Assembly (NCBI RefSeq): GCF_007751035.1
Contig: NZ_CP036433.1
Span: 6,119,001 to 6,183,000, forward strand
Source of the DNA: Lignipirellula cremea
GTDB lineage: Bacteria > Planctomycetota > Planctomycetia > Pirellulales > Pirellulaceae
Length of the DNA stretch: 64,000 bases
Direction: 5' to 3'
Of this stretch, positions 35,978 through 45,545 are shown one piece after another. Position 1 is the stretch's first letter. The number at the start of each line of letters is the position of its first letter. The position numbers and the translations under genes were made by a program. The notes beneath the pieces are model-generated. The model saw nothing but the letters and a program-made list of their open reading frames with translations. It searched no databases and had not been told where the DNA came from.

Positions 35978-37426
35978 TTAGTGAACGCTGTACCAGCGGC
36001 TGTTGCTGGCGCTTTCGTCGGCGGGCGGAGCCGGAACCGGATCCACGTCTTCCGAAGGATCGAAAATCTGGCGCGGGGCGGCTTCTTCGACGCCGTGCAC
36101 GCGGGGATACGCAGCCTGGGGAGCCGCATAGGTCGGCTCGCTGGCGGGGGCGTAAGCAGAGCTGATCGTGTTGTCGATGCTCGGCTGGGGGGCGTACTGC
36201 GAAACGCCGCAGGCCGGCTCATAGTTGACGCCGCAGGAAGGAGCCGCACAGCAGCCGCTGTCGCAGCAGCTGTGTTTGTGCGAGAACCAGCCTTTGAGCG
36301 AACCCAGCAGGTGGAAGCGATGGCCAAAGCTCAGGCCGCAGCCCGAATCGCAGCAACCCGAGTTGCAACCGCAAGTCGCCTGGCAGCCGCAGCTGGGAGC
36401 ATTGCAACCGCACGAAGCATTGCAGCCGCAGCTGGGAGCATTGCAACCGCAAGTCGCCTGGCAGCCGCAGCTGGGAGCATTGCAACCGCACGAAGCGTTG
36501 CAGCCACAGCTGGGAGCATTGCAACCGCACGAAGCGTTGCAGCCGCAGCTGGGAGCATTGCAGCCACAGGTCGATTCGCACAGACGGCTGAACAGATTGC
36601 AGCCACAGCTGGGAGCGTTGCAACCGCAGCTGGGAGCGTTGCAACCGCAGCTAGGAGCGTTGCAGCCGCAGGTGGACTCGCACAGTCGACTGAAGAGGTT
36701 GCAACCGCAGCTCGCTTCGTTGCAACCGCATGTCGCCTGGCAGCCGCAGCTGGGAGCATTGCAGCCGCACGTAGCGTTACAGCCGCAGCTGGGTGCGTTG
36801 CAACCGCACGTAGCATTGCAGCCGCAGCTGGGTGCGTTGCAACCGCAGGTCGGCGTCGCACAGCAACCGCTGTCGCAGCAGCTGCTCATGCTGCAGCGGG
36901 CCATCAGGGTGTTGAGCAGCCCGAAGCACGGACGGCACGAGGCCCGGCTGGTGCAATAGCTCGTGGAGCTGCAGCCGCCGGACGAAGCGCAGCTGCCGCC
37001 GGCATACAACGAGGGCTGATATTCCTGCATACCCAGGCTCGCATCAGCGGGCGCGGCGTGCAAGGCGTTCCCTTGGAGATCCAGCACGGAACCGGGCGCC
37101 GGGCCCATCACAGGCGGCGCGGGGCTATCGCTGGAAAACTCTTCCCCGGCGGGCGACGGCGCCGGCAACGCACGCTGCGGGGCGTCGCTGGGGCTGACCT
37201 CTGCCTGCTGCTTTTTCTTCTGGGCGTCCAGGTAATCCTGCAGCTTCGGGGCGGCGGGGGCGTCCCCTTCTGCGGCCTCGTCTGCGACTTCGTTGTCAAA
37301 GGAAGTTTGCTGAACCGAGTTCGAGGCGACGAAGCGGACCGTCGCCATTGACTGGGCGCAAGCTTCCCCGGCGTAAAAGCCGAGCAACGCTATCGTTGTG
37401 GTGGCAAACAAATGGGAGATTTTCAT
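35978..37426 (-). CDS. Secreted Cys-rich repeat protein (CGCN repeats)
   Basis: A 482-residue exported protein. A signal peptide covers about 1-25 (ending GEACAQS). Residues 25-140 are disordered with EVSPSDAPQRALPAP-type stretches. From about residue 187 come 23 CGC motifs in units such as CGCNAPS, CGCNAT, CGCNAS and CGCQAT, twice interrupted by NLFSRLCEST. Flanking CCDSGCC motifs occur before and after the array. The final 95 residues return to Pro/Ala-rich sequence. The Cys density suggests metal binding or disulfide/cross-link formation in the envelope; this is inference. I know of similar Cys-rich repeat proteins in planctomycetes but not their function. It is a long single gene on the minus strand. 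Confidence 0.8.
   Translation of the reverse strand: MKISHLFATTTIALLGFYAGEACAQSMATVRFVASNSVQQTSFDNEVADEAAEGDAPAAPKLQDYLDAQKKKQQAEVSPSDAPQRALPAPSPAGEEFSSDSPAPPVMGPAPGSVLDLQGNALHAAPADASLGMQEYQPSLYAGGSCASSGGCSSTSYCTSRASCRPCFGLLNTLMARCSMSSCCDSGCCATPTCGCNAPSCGCNATCGCNAPSCGCNATCGCNAPSCGCQATCGCNEASCGCNLFSRLCESTCGCNAPSCGCNAPSCGCNAPSCGCNLFSRLCESTCGCNAPSCGCNASCGCNAPSCGCNASCGCNAPSCGCQATCGCNAPSCGCNASCGCNAPSCGCQATCGCNSGCCDSGCGLSFGHRFHLLGSLKGWFSHKHSCCDSGCCAAPSCGVNYEPACGVSQYAPQPSIDNTISSAYAPASEPTYAAPQAAYPRVHGVEEAAPRQIFDPSEDVDPVPAPPADESASNSRWYSVH
36359..36868 (-). repeat. Tandem repeat coding the CGCN array
   Basis: Degenerate units of 18-21 bp, combining into 39-bp pairs (CGCNAPS plus CGCNAS/T). Neighbouring copies near 36400-36560 are almost identical, while those near 36700-36860 have drifted, which suggests expansion by unequal exchange. 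It is fully in frame with the Cys-rich gene. Confidence 0.85.
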
Positions 37427-37957
37427 CTATCTCTTCCTCCGTGAGGATTGATCGCCAAAGGAGCGATCAGGAAACGACTGGTGCAATTGGAAACAAATGA
37501 CTGGCCGCGCCGGACTAGAAACGCGGGCAGGAAATTCATGGGAGAGTCGGCAGGCGAATCGGCTGGGAGTCGGTACAGGGAGCCGCCTGGAAACAACTAT
37601 CGTCTGGCCGCATCAGCAGAAATCGCTTTTGCAAGCGAGGGGCCTACGAGCGATGTTTCGCGCATATCATGCACAAGAGGAGCGCCAGACACGACGCTCG
37701 CATGACGTTTAGAAGGTCGAAGCCGCGCCAGCGGCGGCTACGGAATGTTTGCTACGACCGCGCCCCAAAAAGGAGGGCGGAAGCCCCAGGGCGCAGGATT
37801 TCCGGTGCGACCCGCGCACGATGCAGGCCCCAGCGACTCGCGCCAGCGCGTTACGCCAGGCGCCAGCGTTCTGACCCGCGCAATGGGCGTCGCCCTTGCG
37901 ACAGGCAGGTTCCCGGCAGCAGGTTCAGCCCACAAAGCGAGCCTGCTGCAGGATAGC
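37427..37957. other. Intergenic region upstream of the Cys-rich gene
   Basis: A 531-bp stretch with no supported gene. Short frames in it lack starts and family features. Its edge carries an inverted repeat (37946-37969) that overlaps the end of the DUF1080 gene. It should contain the promoter of the Cys-rich gene, which I cannot place. Confidence 0.5.
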
Positions 37958-37969
37958 TTATTCCTGCAG
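37946..37969. terminator. Inverted repeat enclosing the DUF1080 stop codon
   Basis: CTGCAGGA (37946-37953) and TCCTGCAG (37962-37969) pair perfectly with an 8-base loop that includes the TAA stop codon (37958-37960, minus strand). No T-run follows on the minus strand, so a terminator role is only possible. Confidence 0.35.
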
Positions 37970-39124
37970 GGAAGGGCCGATGCGCAGCCGACGAAACGCC
38001 ACGCCGCCCCCATGATTTTGCAATCCCAGAAAGCCCTTGACGTTGCGTTCGGTCAATTGCGGGTAATCCTCAGGGCCTGCTGCGATGATCGTAACGCCGT
38101 TGTGGATTACCCGGTAGTGCTGGCCATGGGCGTCGATTTCCATGGTGTTCCATTCGCCGGCGGGCAGGCCCACATGTTCCTGGGAAGGAGCGATCGCGTA
38201 CAAGCTGCCGGTGTACTGGTACTTTTTGAGCTTCGCATAGCTGGGATGCGGATCGTCAAGCAGTTGCACTTCGATACCGGCGCCGGCCCCGTGGTGGTTG
38301 CCGCTTTCCGGCACGCGAATGTACACGCCCGAATTTTTACCTTCGCCAATGCGGTATTCCAGTCGCAGATTGAAATCGCCAAACTGCTCTCGGGAGCGGA
38401 GCCAGGGGCCCTTGCCGACCGTCCCTTCCAGCACGCCGTCGGCCAGCTTCCAGCTGGCGGCCGGATCGCCGCCGGCCCCTTCCCAGGCCTCAAGCTGGTT
38501 CTCGCCCAGCAGCGATTTGTGATCGAGCTCGGTGATCGTAATATCGCGGAACAGGAACTGGCCGCCGCCGTCGACTTCAGACTGGAAGCCGATATAGCCG
38601 TGCGAAGCTTCCAGGCCGGAAACCTTCCAGGCAGGTTGGCCGTTAATCACCATCGAAGCGGTGTCGCCGACAACCGTTATTCGGAACCGGTTCCAGTCCC
38701 CTTTTTTAATCAGCTCGGTCGGGTTGGGATGGTCGAAGCCCAGCAGCCGGCCTTCGTGCCCTTCCAGCAGATTGATCTGATACTTTTTGGGCCAGGGCGA
38801 CTTGCCCGAGGGCGCGGCCGCCCTGATGTAGATGCCCGAATCCCACTTGCTGTCGAGGAGCGGCTTCCACTCAAACTCGAGAATAAAGTCGCCGTACTCC
38901 GCGTGCGTGCGGACCAGGCCATCGCCCGACTTGAGCAGCAGCTCGCCGTTCTCGACGACCGCTTCGCAGCCGGTGACTTTCCAGCCGTGCAGTGTTTTGC
39001 CGTCGAACAGCGACATGGCGTAGCCGCTCGACGGCTTGAGGGCGGCCCTCCGTTCTTTATCTCCGGCCAGCAGGGCGGGCGTCAGCAGCAGCAGCAAAAA
39101 CCAGGGAGCAAGGGAACGCATCAT
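37958..39124 (-). CDS. Secreted protein with two DUF1080 (3-keto-disaccharide hydrolase-like) domains
   Basis: A 388-residue protein with a signal peptide ending near LLAGDKERR. Two jelly-roll DUF1080 domains stand in tandem: the first begins YAMSLFDGKTLHGWKVTG (about residue 35) with SKWDSGIYIRAAAPSG and KKYQINLLEGHEG; the second begins LEAWEGAGGDPAASWKLADG with GEGKNSGVYIRVPESGNHHG and IEVQLLDD. Such domains hydrolyse 3-keto sugars or bind carbohydrates. It is next to an M24 peptidase, an M28 peptidase and a ThuA protein, all on the minus strand. Confidence 0.88.
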   Translation of the reverse strand: MMRSLAPWFLLLLLTPALLAGDKERRAALKPSSGYAMSLFDGKTLHGWKVTGCEAVVENGELLLKSGDGLVRTHAEYGDFILEFEWKPLLDSKWDSGIYIRAAAPSGKSPWPKKYQINLLEGHEGRLLGFDHPNPTELIKKGDWNRFRITVVGDTASMVINGQPAWKVSGLEASHGYIGFQSEVDGGGQFLFRDITITELDHKSLLGENQLEAWEGAGGDPAASWKLADGVLEGTVGKGPWLRSREQFGDFNLRLEYRIGEGKNSGVYIRVPESGNHHGAGAGIEVQLLDDPHPSYAKLKKYQYTGSLYAIAPSQEHVGLPAGEWNTMEIDAHGQHYRVIHNGVTIIAAGPEDYPQLTERNVKGFLGLQNHGGGVAFRRLRIGPSLQE

Positions 39125-39182
39125 CGAAGAAGCTCAACAAGGAAGGACGAAAAGCAGATAACACAGGGACGCGGGACGAACG

Positions 39183-40304
39183 CTACAGCTTGAGTTCCAG
39201 CGGAAACGGCGTCAAGTTTTCAACGCCCGACTCGGTCACCAGGTAGTCGTTTTCGAGACGCATCCCGGCCCGCAGTCGTTCGTCGTACAGGCCAGGCTCG
39301 GCCGTAAACACATCGCCCACTTCAAACGTGTCGTCCCAGTTGGGATTCAGGTGCGGCCCTTCGTGCGGGAACAGGCCGATGCCGTGGCCCAGGTGGTGAT
39401 CGAACACGCCGATCGGCGCCTGGTCCAGAATCGCCTGCACCTCCTGGAAGACCGTCTGGCATTTGACGCCAGGCCGCACGTTCGCCTCGACATAGGCGAA
39501 CACCTTCATGATTTGCTCCCAGGCCGCCTGCTGCTCATCGCTGACATCGGTCACGGCGATCGTGCGGCAGTTGTCGGCAAAGTAGCCGCGATAGGCGGGG
39601 CCCAGGTCCAGGATATACAGCTCGCCCGGTTGTGCAGCCGTGTTGTTTCGGGGCGGGCCGCCTTTAGCGTTGACGCGGTAATCGTTGCCGGTTCCGGTGA
39701 GCATTTCGCCGAACTCCGCCACCGCGGCGGACTGCAGGCGGTTGAAGACTTCGATCTCCGTCACGCCCGGTTTGACGATCTCGCGGGCCAGCTCGTACAT
39801 TCTGCCGGTGCCGGCGATCGCCATCCGGATCCGGGCCAGTTCGTCGGGATCTTTGCTGCGGCGAAGCTGGTACAGGTCGGGTTCGATATCGACCAGCTCC
39901 GAGGCCAGCGCGCCCATATGGAGCGGAAAGCTGGAGAACTCGACGCCGACCCTTTTATCTTCGTAGTTGTCGCCAAGCAGTTCCAGCAGCACGTCCGACG
40001 CCGCTTCGACCTGGTCGTTCCGCAAGGTCGAGTGCAGCTGGGCCTCGTAGGTCAGCACTTCGTCGGCTGCGTGAACTTCCGGCGCGGCGTTCGGAGCGAC
40101 CAGCGTCATGACGCCGTCTGCCCGCAAGGCCGCCATCGGCGAAAACACCCAGCCGAACCGCGGTCCCGCCAGATACTGCACATGCTCGATCTGGTTCACA
40201 ATGATCAGATCCAGCTCCAGGTCGGCGGTCGCCTGTAACAGGCGTTGTTGCCGGGCGCGGCACGCCTCGACATTGACTCCCAGGTTGCTATCCAAGTCGC
40301 TCAT
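39183..40304 (-). CDS. M24 family metallopeptidase (Xaa-Pro aminopeptidase-like)
   Basis: A 373-residue pita-bread metallopeptidase. The N-terminal creatinase-like domain (about 1-155) precedes the catalytic domain. The five metal ligands are present: D233 (ILDLGPAYRG), D244 (YFADNCRT), H307 (HHLGHGIG), E336 (TAEPGLY) and E351 (MRLEND). Function as a proline dipeptidase or aminopeptidase P is inferred from the family. It is probably cytosolic. The start at 40304 (MSDLDSNLGV) is chosen; the upstream frame has no features. It may be co-transcribed with the DUF1080 gene, 58 bp downstream. Confidence 0.9.
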   Translation of the reverse strand: MSDLDSNLGVNVEACRARQQRLLQATADLELDLIIVNQIEHVQYLAGPRFGWVFSPMAALRADGVMTLVAPNAAPEVHAADEVLTYEAQLHSTLRNDQVEAASDVLLELLGDNYEDKRVGVEFSSFPLHMGALASELVDIEPDLYQLRRSKDPDELARIRMAIAGTGRMYELAREIVKPGVTEIEVFNRLQSAAVAEFGEMLTGTGNDYRVNAKGGPPRNNTAAQPGELYILDLGPAYRGYFADNCRTIAVTDVSDEQQAAWEQIMKVFAYVEANVRPGVKCQTVFQEVQAILDQAPIGVFDHHLGHGIGLFPHEGPHLNPNWDDTFEVGDVFTAEPGLYDERLRAGMRLENDYLVTESGVENLTPFPLELKL

Positions 40305-40398
40305 TCCCTGTTCCCATGGTGCGCCGTCCCACTGGCGGCGACGGCGCATCGTAATAAAAGGTTCGCCCGCATCGACGGGCGAAGGTCTGGTCGGCGGC

Positions 40399-42408
40399 CT
40401 AGCGAGGCTCGCCCAGCGTCACCATGACGGTGACTTCTTTCTTGTCGCGAAGCACCACGACCGGCACTTTCTCGCCCGCCTTGTGCTTCCGCAGAGCGCT
40501 ATCGATATCTTCCAGCGAGCCGATCTTGCTGGCGCCCAGTTTAATGATCACATCGCCCGCCTTGATGCCGGCTTCGTCGGCCGGGCTGCCGGGAGCGACG
40601 CCCTGCAGGGCATAGCCTTCGACCTCAACGCCAAAGTCGGGGATCGAACCCAGGTAGGGTCGTGAGCCGCCGCGAGCGATGACCTCGGGCTTTTTCTTTT
40701 CGACGTACTCGGGTCGTTTCGGATCGGCATCGATGGCGTCGGTCAGGGCGACCACAAAATCGACGACGCGATCCATCCCTTCCAGGTTCAGCTTGTCAAA
40801 GTCATCGGTCGGCCGGTGGTAATCCGCGTGCGTGCCGGTGAACAGGTGAAACACGGGGATCTTCTTGGCGTAAAACGAAGAGTGATCGCTGGGGCCGAAG
40901 CCGCCGGTCTTTTTCACGACCTCGAATTTGGCCGAGGCGTTGATCGTGTCCAGCAGGGCGTCGAAGCTGACGGCTGTATCGAAACCTTGAATGATCAGCT
41001 TGTTGTCGCTCAATCGGCCGACCATATCCATGTTGATCATGGCGATCGTCGACTCCAGCGGGAACAGCGGCTCCCGTACATAATGAGCGCTGCCCAGCAG
41101 GCCGCGTTCCTCGCCGGTGAAAGCGATGAACACAATGCGACGGGCCGGCTTTTTCTCGCGCTGCGAAAGGCGCCAGGCCGTTTCCAGCAGGGCGGCCGCT
41201 CCCGAGGCGTTGTCGTCGGCGCCGTTGTGGATCGCTTTGGTCCACGGGGCCAGCGATCCGGTCCCGCCCATCCCCAGGTGATCGTAGTGGGCGCCGATGA
41301 CAATCGTTTCGTCCGCCAGCGGACCTTCGCCCGGCAGCACGGCGATCACGTTTTTGACTTCCGCTTCGTGCTGGGCGACGGCCACTTCGCCGATCGCTTT
41401 CCAGCCGGCCAGCGCCGTGCTGACCGGTTTCAGGTCGTCGTCGATTTTCTGTTCCAGCTTGTCCAGTGTGGTGTCAAGCGAGGCTTCGATTAACTGGTTA
41501 ATGGCCGCCCGGGTGGCGAACATCACCGGAAACGTTTTCCGCGAGGCGCTCGGGCCCGCTTCGGCAAAGGCCAGCACCTTGTCGTGATCGCTGGCTTCGG
41601 CGGTGCTGGCCTGCTGCAGCCGCTCGGCCAGTTTCACCAGTTGCTGCTGGTATTTGGTTTTCGCTTCGGCGGAAGGCTTTTCGGTCGCTTTGAATTCGGT
41701 GACCGCCTTGCTGATGGCGGCGATCGCTTTTTTGAGATCCTCGGCCGCTTTCTTCGCCTGGGTGATCAGCTCCTGTCCGTCATTGACCAGAATGACGGCG
41801 GCCGCTCCGTGTTCGTAAGCGTTGGCGACTTTGTTCTGGAAAAAAGCGTGCGGCGTGTTCTTGTCGCCGTCGAACAGGCTGTGCGGGTTGTTTTGCTGCG
41901 GCTCTTTCCGCAGGATGATGACGATCTTGTCCTTCACATCGAGGTTGGCGTATTCGTCGTATTCCAGATCAGCCGCCGTGATGCCGTAGCCGACAAACAC
42001 CAAAGGCGCATCCAGCACGGACGAACCACCGATCGCCAGCGGGGTGAAGTCCTGGCCCAGGGTGAGTTCCACCTGCTGGGGCTTGCCGTCCTTGGCGGGG
42101 CCGACCAGCGTCAGTTTGTTCTGCTCCGGCGGGCCCTGCACGGCTTCGATGGTGATGGTGAACTTCTGATACGGGGCGCCTTCGATCAGGTCGGTTTTCA
42201 GCCCCATCTTTTTGAACTCGGCCGCAATGAATTCGGCCGCCTGGTCGATCCCTTTTTCGCCGACGCCGCGACCGGCCAGTTCATCAGAGGATAGGTACCT
42301 GGCTGTATTGGCCAGTCGACTATCGGCGATGTTTTCCGCAGCAGACAGGGCCGGCGCCAGGCAGGCAAGCAGACCAACAGAGAGAGACCAGCGAGCAGAT
42401 CGCAGCAT
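40399..42408 (-). CDS. Secreted M28 family metallopeptidase with PA and PDZ domains
   Basis: A 669-residue exported aminopeptidase-like protein. A signal peptide (about 1-23) leads to a PA-like insert (NAYEHGAAAVILVNDGQE). The M28 metal site shows HYDHLGMGG (about 372-380), GADDNASGAAALLE (about 398), TGEERGLLG (about 430), NMDMVGRL (about 460) and HADYHRPTDDFD (about 532). The C-terminal 90 residues hold a PDZ domain (GVAPGSPADEAGIKAGDVII). A coiled helical insert near residues 215-285 is longer than usual. It probably trims peptides in the periplasm. Confidence 0.9.
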   Translation of the reverse strand: MLRSARWSLSVGLLACLAPALSAAENIADSRLANTARYLSSDELAGRGVGEKGIDQAAEFIAAEFKKMGLKTDLIEGAPYQKFTITIEAVQGPPEQNKLTLVGPAKDGKPQQVELTLGQDFTPLAIGGSSVLDAPLVFVGYGITAADLEYDEYANLDVKDKIVIILRKEPQQNNPHSLFDGDKNTPHAFFQNKVANAYEHGAAAVILVNDGQELITQAKKAAEDLKKAIAAISKAVTEFKATEKPSAEAKTKYQQQLVKLAERLQQASTAEASDHDKVLAFAEAGPSASRKTFPVMFATRAAINQLIEASLDTTLDKLEQKIDDDLKPVSTALAGWKAIGEVAVAQHEAEVKNVIAVLPGEGPLADETIVIGAHYDHLGMGGTGSLAPWTKAIHNGADDNASGAAALLETAWRLSQREKKPARRIVFIAFTGEERGLLGSAHYVREPLFPLESTIAMINMDMVGRLSDNKLIIQGFDTAVSFDALLDTINASAKFEVVKKTGGFGPSDHSSFYAKKIPVFHLFTGTHADYHRPTDDFDKLNLEGMDRVVDFVVALTDAIDADPKRPEYVEKKKPEVIARGGSRPYLGSIPDFGVEVEGYALQGVAPGSPADEAGIKAGDVIIKLGASKIGSLEDIDSALRKHKAGEKVPVVVLRDKKEVTVMVTLGEPR

Positions 42409-42576
42409 GGGTGGACCTTTCGGCGAGAAGGCGCCTGAGGGGGAACGGGGCAGGGAAAGGAAGGACGCAGGTTGGGTGAGGGCGAGTTCATTTTTGAAGC
42501 CACGCCCGCCGGCGTCAAGTAAGGCGACCGGCGCAACCGCGATGCGGGACCGTGCGTTCTGGAAAGGAAGAGCCAG

Positions 42577-43491
42577 CTACTCTTCGAACGGGCGTTTGCT
42601 GACTTCGTTCGGCGTGGGGAAGTCCTTGGGAATCGGCAGCGTCACCTTGCCGGTGGCGGCCCATTCGGTCCCGCGCAGGAAACAGGTGATAAAGCCGACG
42701 CATTCCTGCGAGTAATCGGCGTGCCCCAACGGCGTATGGAAGACGCGGCCCTTGCCGTACTGCAGTGTCATCAGCATCGGTTCGTGCCGGCCGCTGCCGC
42801 CTTTGGCCGGGTCGGCAAAGGCGGTCGCCAGCACGGTCATGTTTTCGGCCGGGCCGCGGAGCTTGTCGTAGAGCTCGTCTTTTTCGTGCATCCAGGCTTT
42901 CGGCATCCCGTTGGTGATCGGGTGTTCGCCGTTGCGAACGACGACCTGGAACGGGTGCTGCGAACCATGATGCCCGCCGGCGCCTTTGCTGTCGTCGCGG
43001 ACCACGGCGCCCTGGTCGTCCAGGTAAACATACGGGCCGGACGCTTCGTTGCGTCCGCCCCAGCCGCCCAGGCCGATCATTTCGTTGTACTCTTTCCAGT
43101 CGCCAAACGCGTTGTCGGCCGCATGCACCACGACGAAACCGCCGCCGTTTTTCATGTAATCCATGAACGACGTTTGCGTGGACTGCGGCCAGGCGGCGCC
43201 GTTGTAGTTGGAAATGACCACATCGTACGACTTGAACGTCGGCTTGAAGGCGGGATCGGTCCCCTTGGGAACGGTGCGTACGATATCGACCGTGAAGCGG
43301 TTGGTCTCTTCCAGGTACTGCTTCATCATGACCGAGGTTTTCGGCCAGATGCCATGATTGTTCTGGCCTTCAACGATTAACGCTTTGAGTTTCTCGGCCG
43401 CCTGGACGGGCGTCGCCAGGAACAGACCCGCAGCGCACCAGCCGAGCATCAGACACAGAATACCAACCCGCTGGGGAAATCGTTGAAGCAT
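42577..43491 (-). CDS. Secreted ThuA-like domain protein
   Basis: A 304-residue exported protein with a signal peptide ending near PVQAAEKLK. A ThuA (class I GATase-like) domain covers most of it: LKALIVEGQNNHGIWPKTS, DVVISNYNGAAWP, MKNGGGFVVVHAADNAFG and TPLGHADYSQECVGFITCF. ThuA family proteins are linked to sugar use but lack a clear catalytic role. It is near the DUF1080, M24 and M28 genes, the only hint at a shared sugar/peptide role. Confidence 0.9.
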   Translation of the reverse strand: MLQRFPQRVGILCLMLGWCAAGLFLATPVQAAEKLKALIVEGQNNHGIWPKTSVMMKQYLEETNRFTVDIVRTVPKGTDPAFKPTFKSYDVVISNYNGAAWPQSTQTSFMDYMKNGGGFVVVHAADNAFGDWKEYNEMIGLGGWGGRNEASGPYVYLDDQGAVVRDDSKGAGGHHGSQHPFQVVVRNGEHPITNGMPKAWMHEKDELYDKLRGPAENMTVLATAFADPAKGGSGRHEPMLMTLQYGKGRVFHTPLGHADYSQECVGFITCFLRGTEWAATGKVTLPIPKDFPTPNEVSKRPFEE

Positions 43492-43889
43492 GAGAAACTC
43501 CCTGAAGAAAGAAAAGCTGTCAATTCGCCTATCTTACCCGGTCCGCCAGCGGTCTACCCGCCCCGAAGCGGGTTGCATGCGAGAAAAATCAGAAATCGGC
43601 GGGAAACACGCAAAGTCGTCGCACCCGAAGAAAGAAGGCCGTCTCCCGGAGCGGGACGAACGGCCCTCGATCGTTTGCACAGCGACGTTTTCCCGGAAGC
43701 AGAGGCAAAGAGCGTACTTCCCGGGCGAGACGTGCGACGAAGTTTCGACGCTTGACTGGCCTGGTGGTGCGTCAAGTTTCCATTTTAGGTTTGGCCATTT
43801 TCGCGCGAGCCGCTGTTCCTTTTAGTTAACCGTGGCTATCGCCAAAACGGCTAATTGGAAGAACCCGAACTCTTTGCCTTGACGCAGCA
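43492..43889. other. Intergenic region between ThuA and MFS genes
   Basis: A 398-bp stretch with no supported gene. Both neighbours lie on the minus strand. It holds a likely terminator hairpin at 43637-43665 and presumably the ThuA gene promoter. Frames in it are Arg-rich and lack features. Confidence 0.55.
43637..43665 (-). terminator. Possible terminator of the MFS gene
   Basis: GGCCGT (43637-43642) pairs with ACGGCC (43660-43665), and TCCCG with CGGGA inside it. On the minus strand TTCTTTCTTC follows, a T-rich tract. It lies about 225 bp beyond the MFS stop. Confidence 0.45.
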
Positions 43890-45545
43890 CTAGGCCGGCG
43901 GGTCTTGCGGAACTGTTTCGCCCTGGATGGCGGCTTTGGGATCCTTGATCTTGTCGAAGAAGGTGACGGCAAACAGCACCATCAGCACGGCCGAGAAGAC
44001 CGCGGGAATCAGCCAGTAGACCGTCCAGAGACTTTCCACCGGGGGAAAGCTGAAGAGCACCGTATTCCCGATTGCGAACTCACTTTGCTTCAGCGTGGCG
44101 TAAACGATGCCCGACAGATTGGCTCCGATGAAGCCGCCCACGCCCAGCGTGACAAAGGCGATAAAGCCCTGGGCGGCGCCGCGGTTGGCCGGTCCAGCTT
44201 CGTTATCCACGTAAATCTGGCCCGTCACAAAGAAGAAGTCGTAACAGATCCCGTGCAGCAAAATACCGACGTAAATCATCCACATGCCATGTTCAAAGCC
44301 GTAAGCAAAGCACAGGTACCGTACGGCCCAGGCCAGCATGCCGATCAGCAGCATGTATTTCACGCCCAGCCGCAAAAAGAAGAACGGCATCAGCAGCATG
44401 AAAATGATTTCCGACATCTGCCCCAGCGTCATCTTGGCGGCGGCGGCCGTCATGCCGTTATCGTTCAAAAACGGATTGGCGAAGCTGTAGTAGAACTGCA
44501 GCGGAATCGTCACCAGGAACGAGCCGATGATAAATACCAGGAAAGGCCAGCGCTTGAGCATCGCCAGGGCGTCGAGGCCCAGGACATCGCCGATCCGGAT
44601 TTTCTCCCCCTGACGACCCGGCGGCGTGTGCGGCAGGGTCACACAGAACAGGCCCAGCAGCAGCATCGCAAAACTGCCAAGCTGCATCGGCAAGGTGGTC
44701 GTCTCCATACCGGTGCCAACGCCAAAAAGGCGCAAGTTGAACAGACGAAAGCCGCTCAGGTTCGCCAGGCTCAGTTCCGACATGCGACCCGGGTGACCCG
44801 TCGCATTCCAAAGTTCGTTCGGCGCCACGATCAACGACGGAACCGAGACCGGCTCCAGTTCTACGTCTTTGGCGACGTGTTTCTTCAGTTCCGCGATCCG
44901 TGTTTCCAGTTCCGCATGGACTTCGGGCTGGGCGTCGCTGGCCAGCCATTTCTCCGCCGCCGCTAGTTTCTCCGCCGCAGGCATCTCCTTGTCGCTGACG
45001 CCTGCAATGCCAGCGGCCGCGTTCGCTTTTTTCAGGGCAGCCTCGGTGGCCGTGATTTCCTCGAACAGAGAGCCTCCCACCAGCAGGCCGCCGGTCACAA
45101 TGCCGGCCACAATCCAGCCGATCGTCCCCAGCACCCGCACGTACGGAAACTGCTTCGCCGGTTCCGCCAGGTGATGAAAGGAGATGGAGTTCGTCAGCGC
45201 CAGGGTGGGCATGTAGCACAGGAAAAACGCCAGCATTACCCAGTAAAAGACGCCCTGGTTGGTGATCATCGACAACGCCAGCAGCAACGCCGCCCCCACC
45301 AGGTGCAACACCGCTAGCACCCATTGCGTGGAGAAAAAACGGTCCGCGATCATCCCGACGAAAAACGGCGAGATCATGCCGGCAATGGCCGACGTGCTGT
45401 AGGCGGCGCCTACGAAATTATCGGTGAACCATGCGTTTTCGCCCGCGTTGAAAACGATGAAGGATCCGAGCGTCACAAACCACACGCCCCAGGCGAAATA
45501 CTGCAAAAACATCATGATGCACAGACGGCCATACGCCGAGTTCAT
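43890..45545 (-). CDS. MFS transporter, nucleoside permease (NupG/XapB)-like
   Basis: A 551-residue inner-membrane transporter with about twelve membrane helices. It opens with SAYGRLCIMMFLQYFAWGVW, typical for the nucleoside:H+ symporter branch, then FFVGMIADRFFSTQWVLAVL and ALTNSISFHHL. A charged, soluble insert of about 80 residues lies near 190-280 between the two halves and is longer than in classical NupG. The substrate (nucleoside or sugar) is inferred. The start at 45545 (MNSAYGR) has GAGGAA upstream; the frame extends to 45599. Confidence 0.88.
   Translation of the reverse strand: MNSAYGRLCIMMFLQYFAWGVWFVTLGSFIVFNAGENAWFTDNFVGAAYSTSAIAGMISPFFVGMIADRFFSTQWVLAVLHLVGAALLLALSMITNQGVFYWVMLAFFLCYMPTLALTNSISFHHLAEPAKQFPYVRVLGTIGWIVAGIVTGGLLVGGSLFEEITATEAALKKANAAAGIAGVSDKEMPAAEKLAAAEKWLASDAQPEVHAELETRIAELKKHVAKDVELEPVSVPSLIVAPNELWNATGHPGRMSELSLANLSGFRLFNLRLFGVGTGMETTTLPMQLGSFAMLLLGLFCVTLPHTPPGRQGEKIRIGDVLGLDALAMLKRWPFLVFIIGSFLVTIPLQFYYSFANPFLNDNGMTAAAAKMTLGQMSEIIFMLLMPFFFLRLGVKYMLLIGMLAWAVRYLCFAYGFEHGMWMIYVGILLHGICYDFFFVTGQIYVDNEAGPANRGAAQGFIAFVTLGVGGFIGANLSGIVYATLKQSEFAIGNTVLFSFPPVESLWTVYWLIPAVFSAVLMVLFAVTFFDKIKDPKAAIQGETVPQDPPA

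Noticed and set aside
36359-36868. Regular repeats that could look like a CRISPR array
   Set aside because: The units are 18-21 bp with no unique spacers and are fully in frame with a coding sequence. No cas gene is near.
35981-37351. A 456-residue + strand frame opposite the Cys-rich gene
   Set aside because: It is an Ala-rich antisense shadow of the CGCN repeats. It has no credible start and no family features, while the minus frame has a signal peptide and Cys pattern.
37448-37956. Short frames upstream of the Cys-rich gene
   Set aside because: Overlapping in several frames, Arg-rich and without start support; the stretch looks non-coding.
43483-43825. Short Arg-rich frames in the gap between ThuA and MFS genes
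   Set aside because: No ribosome binding site, no recognisable features, and they run across a likely terminator hairpin.
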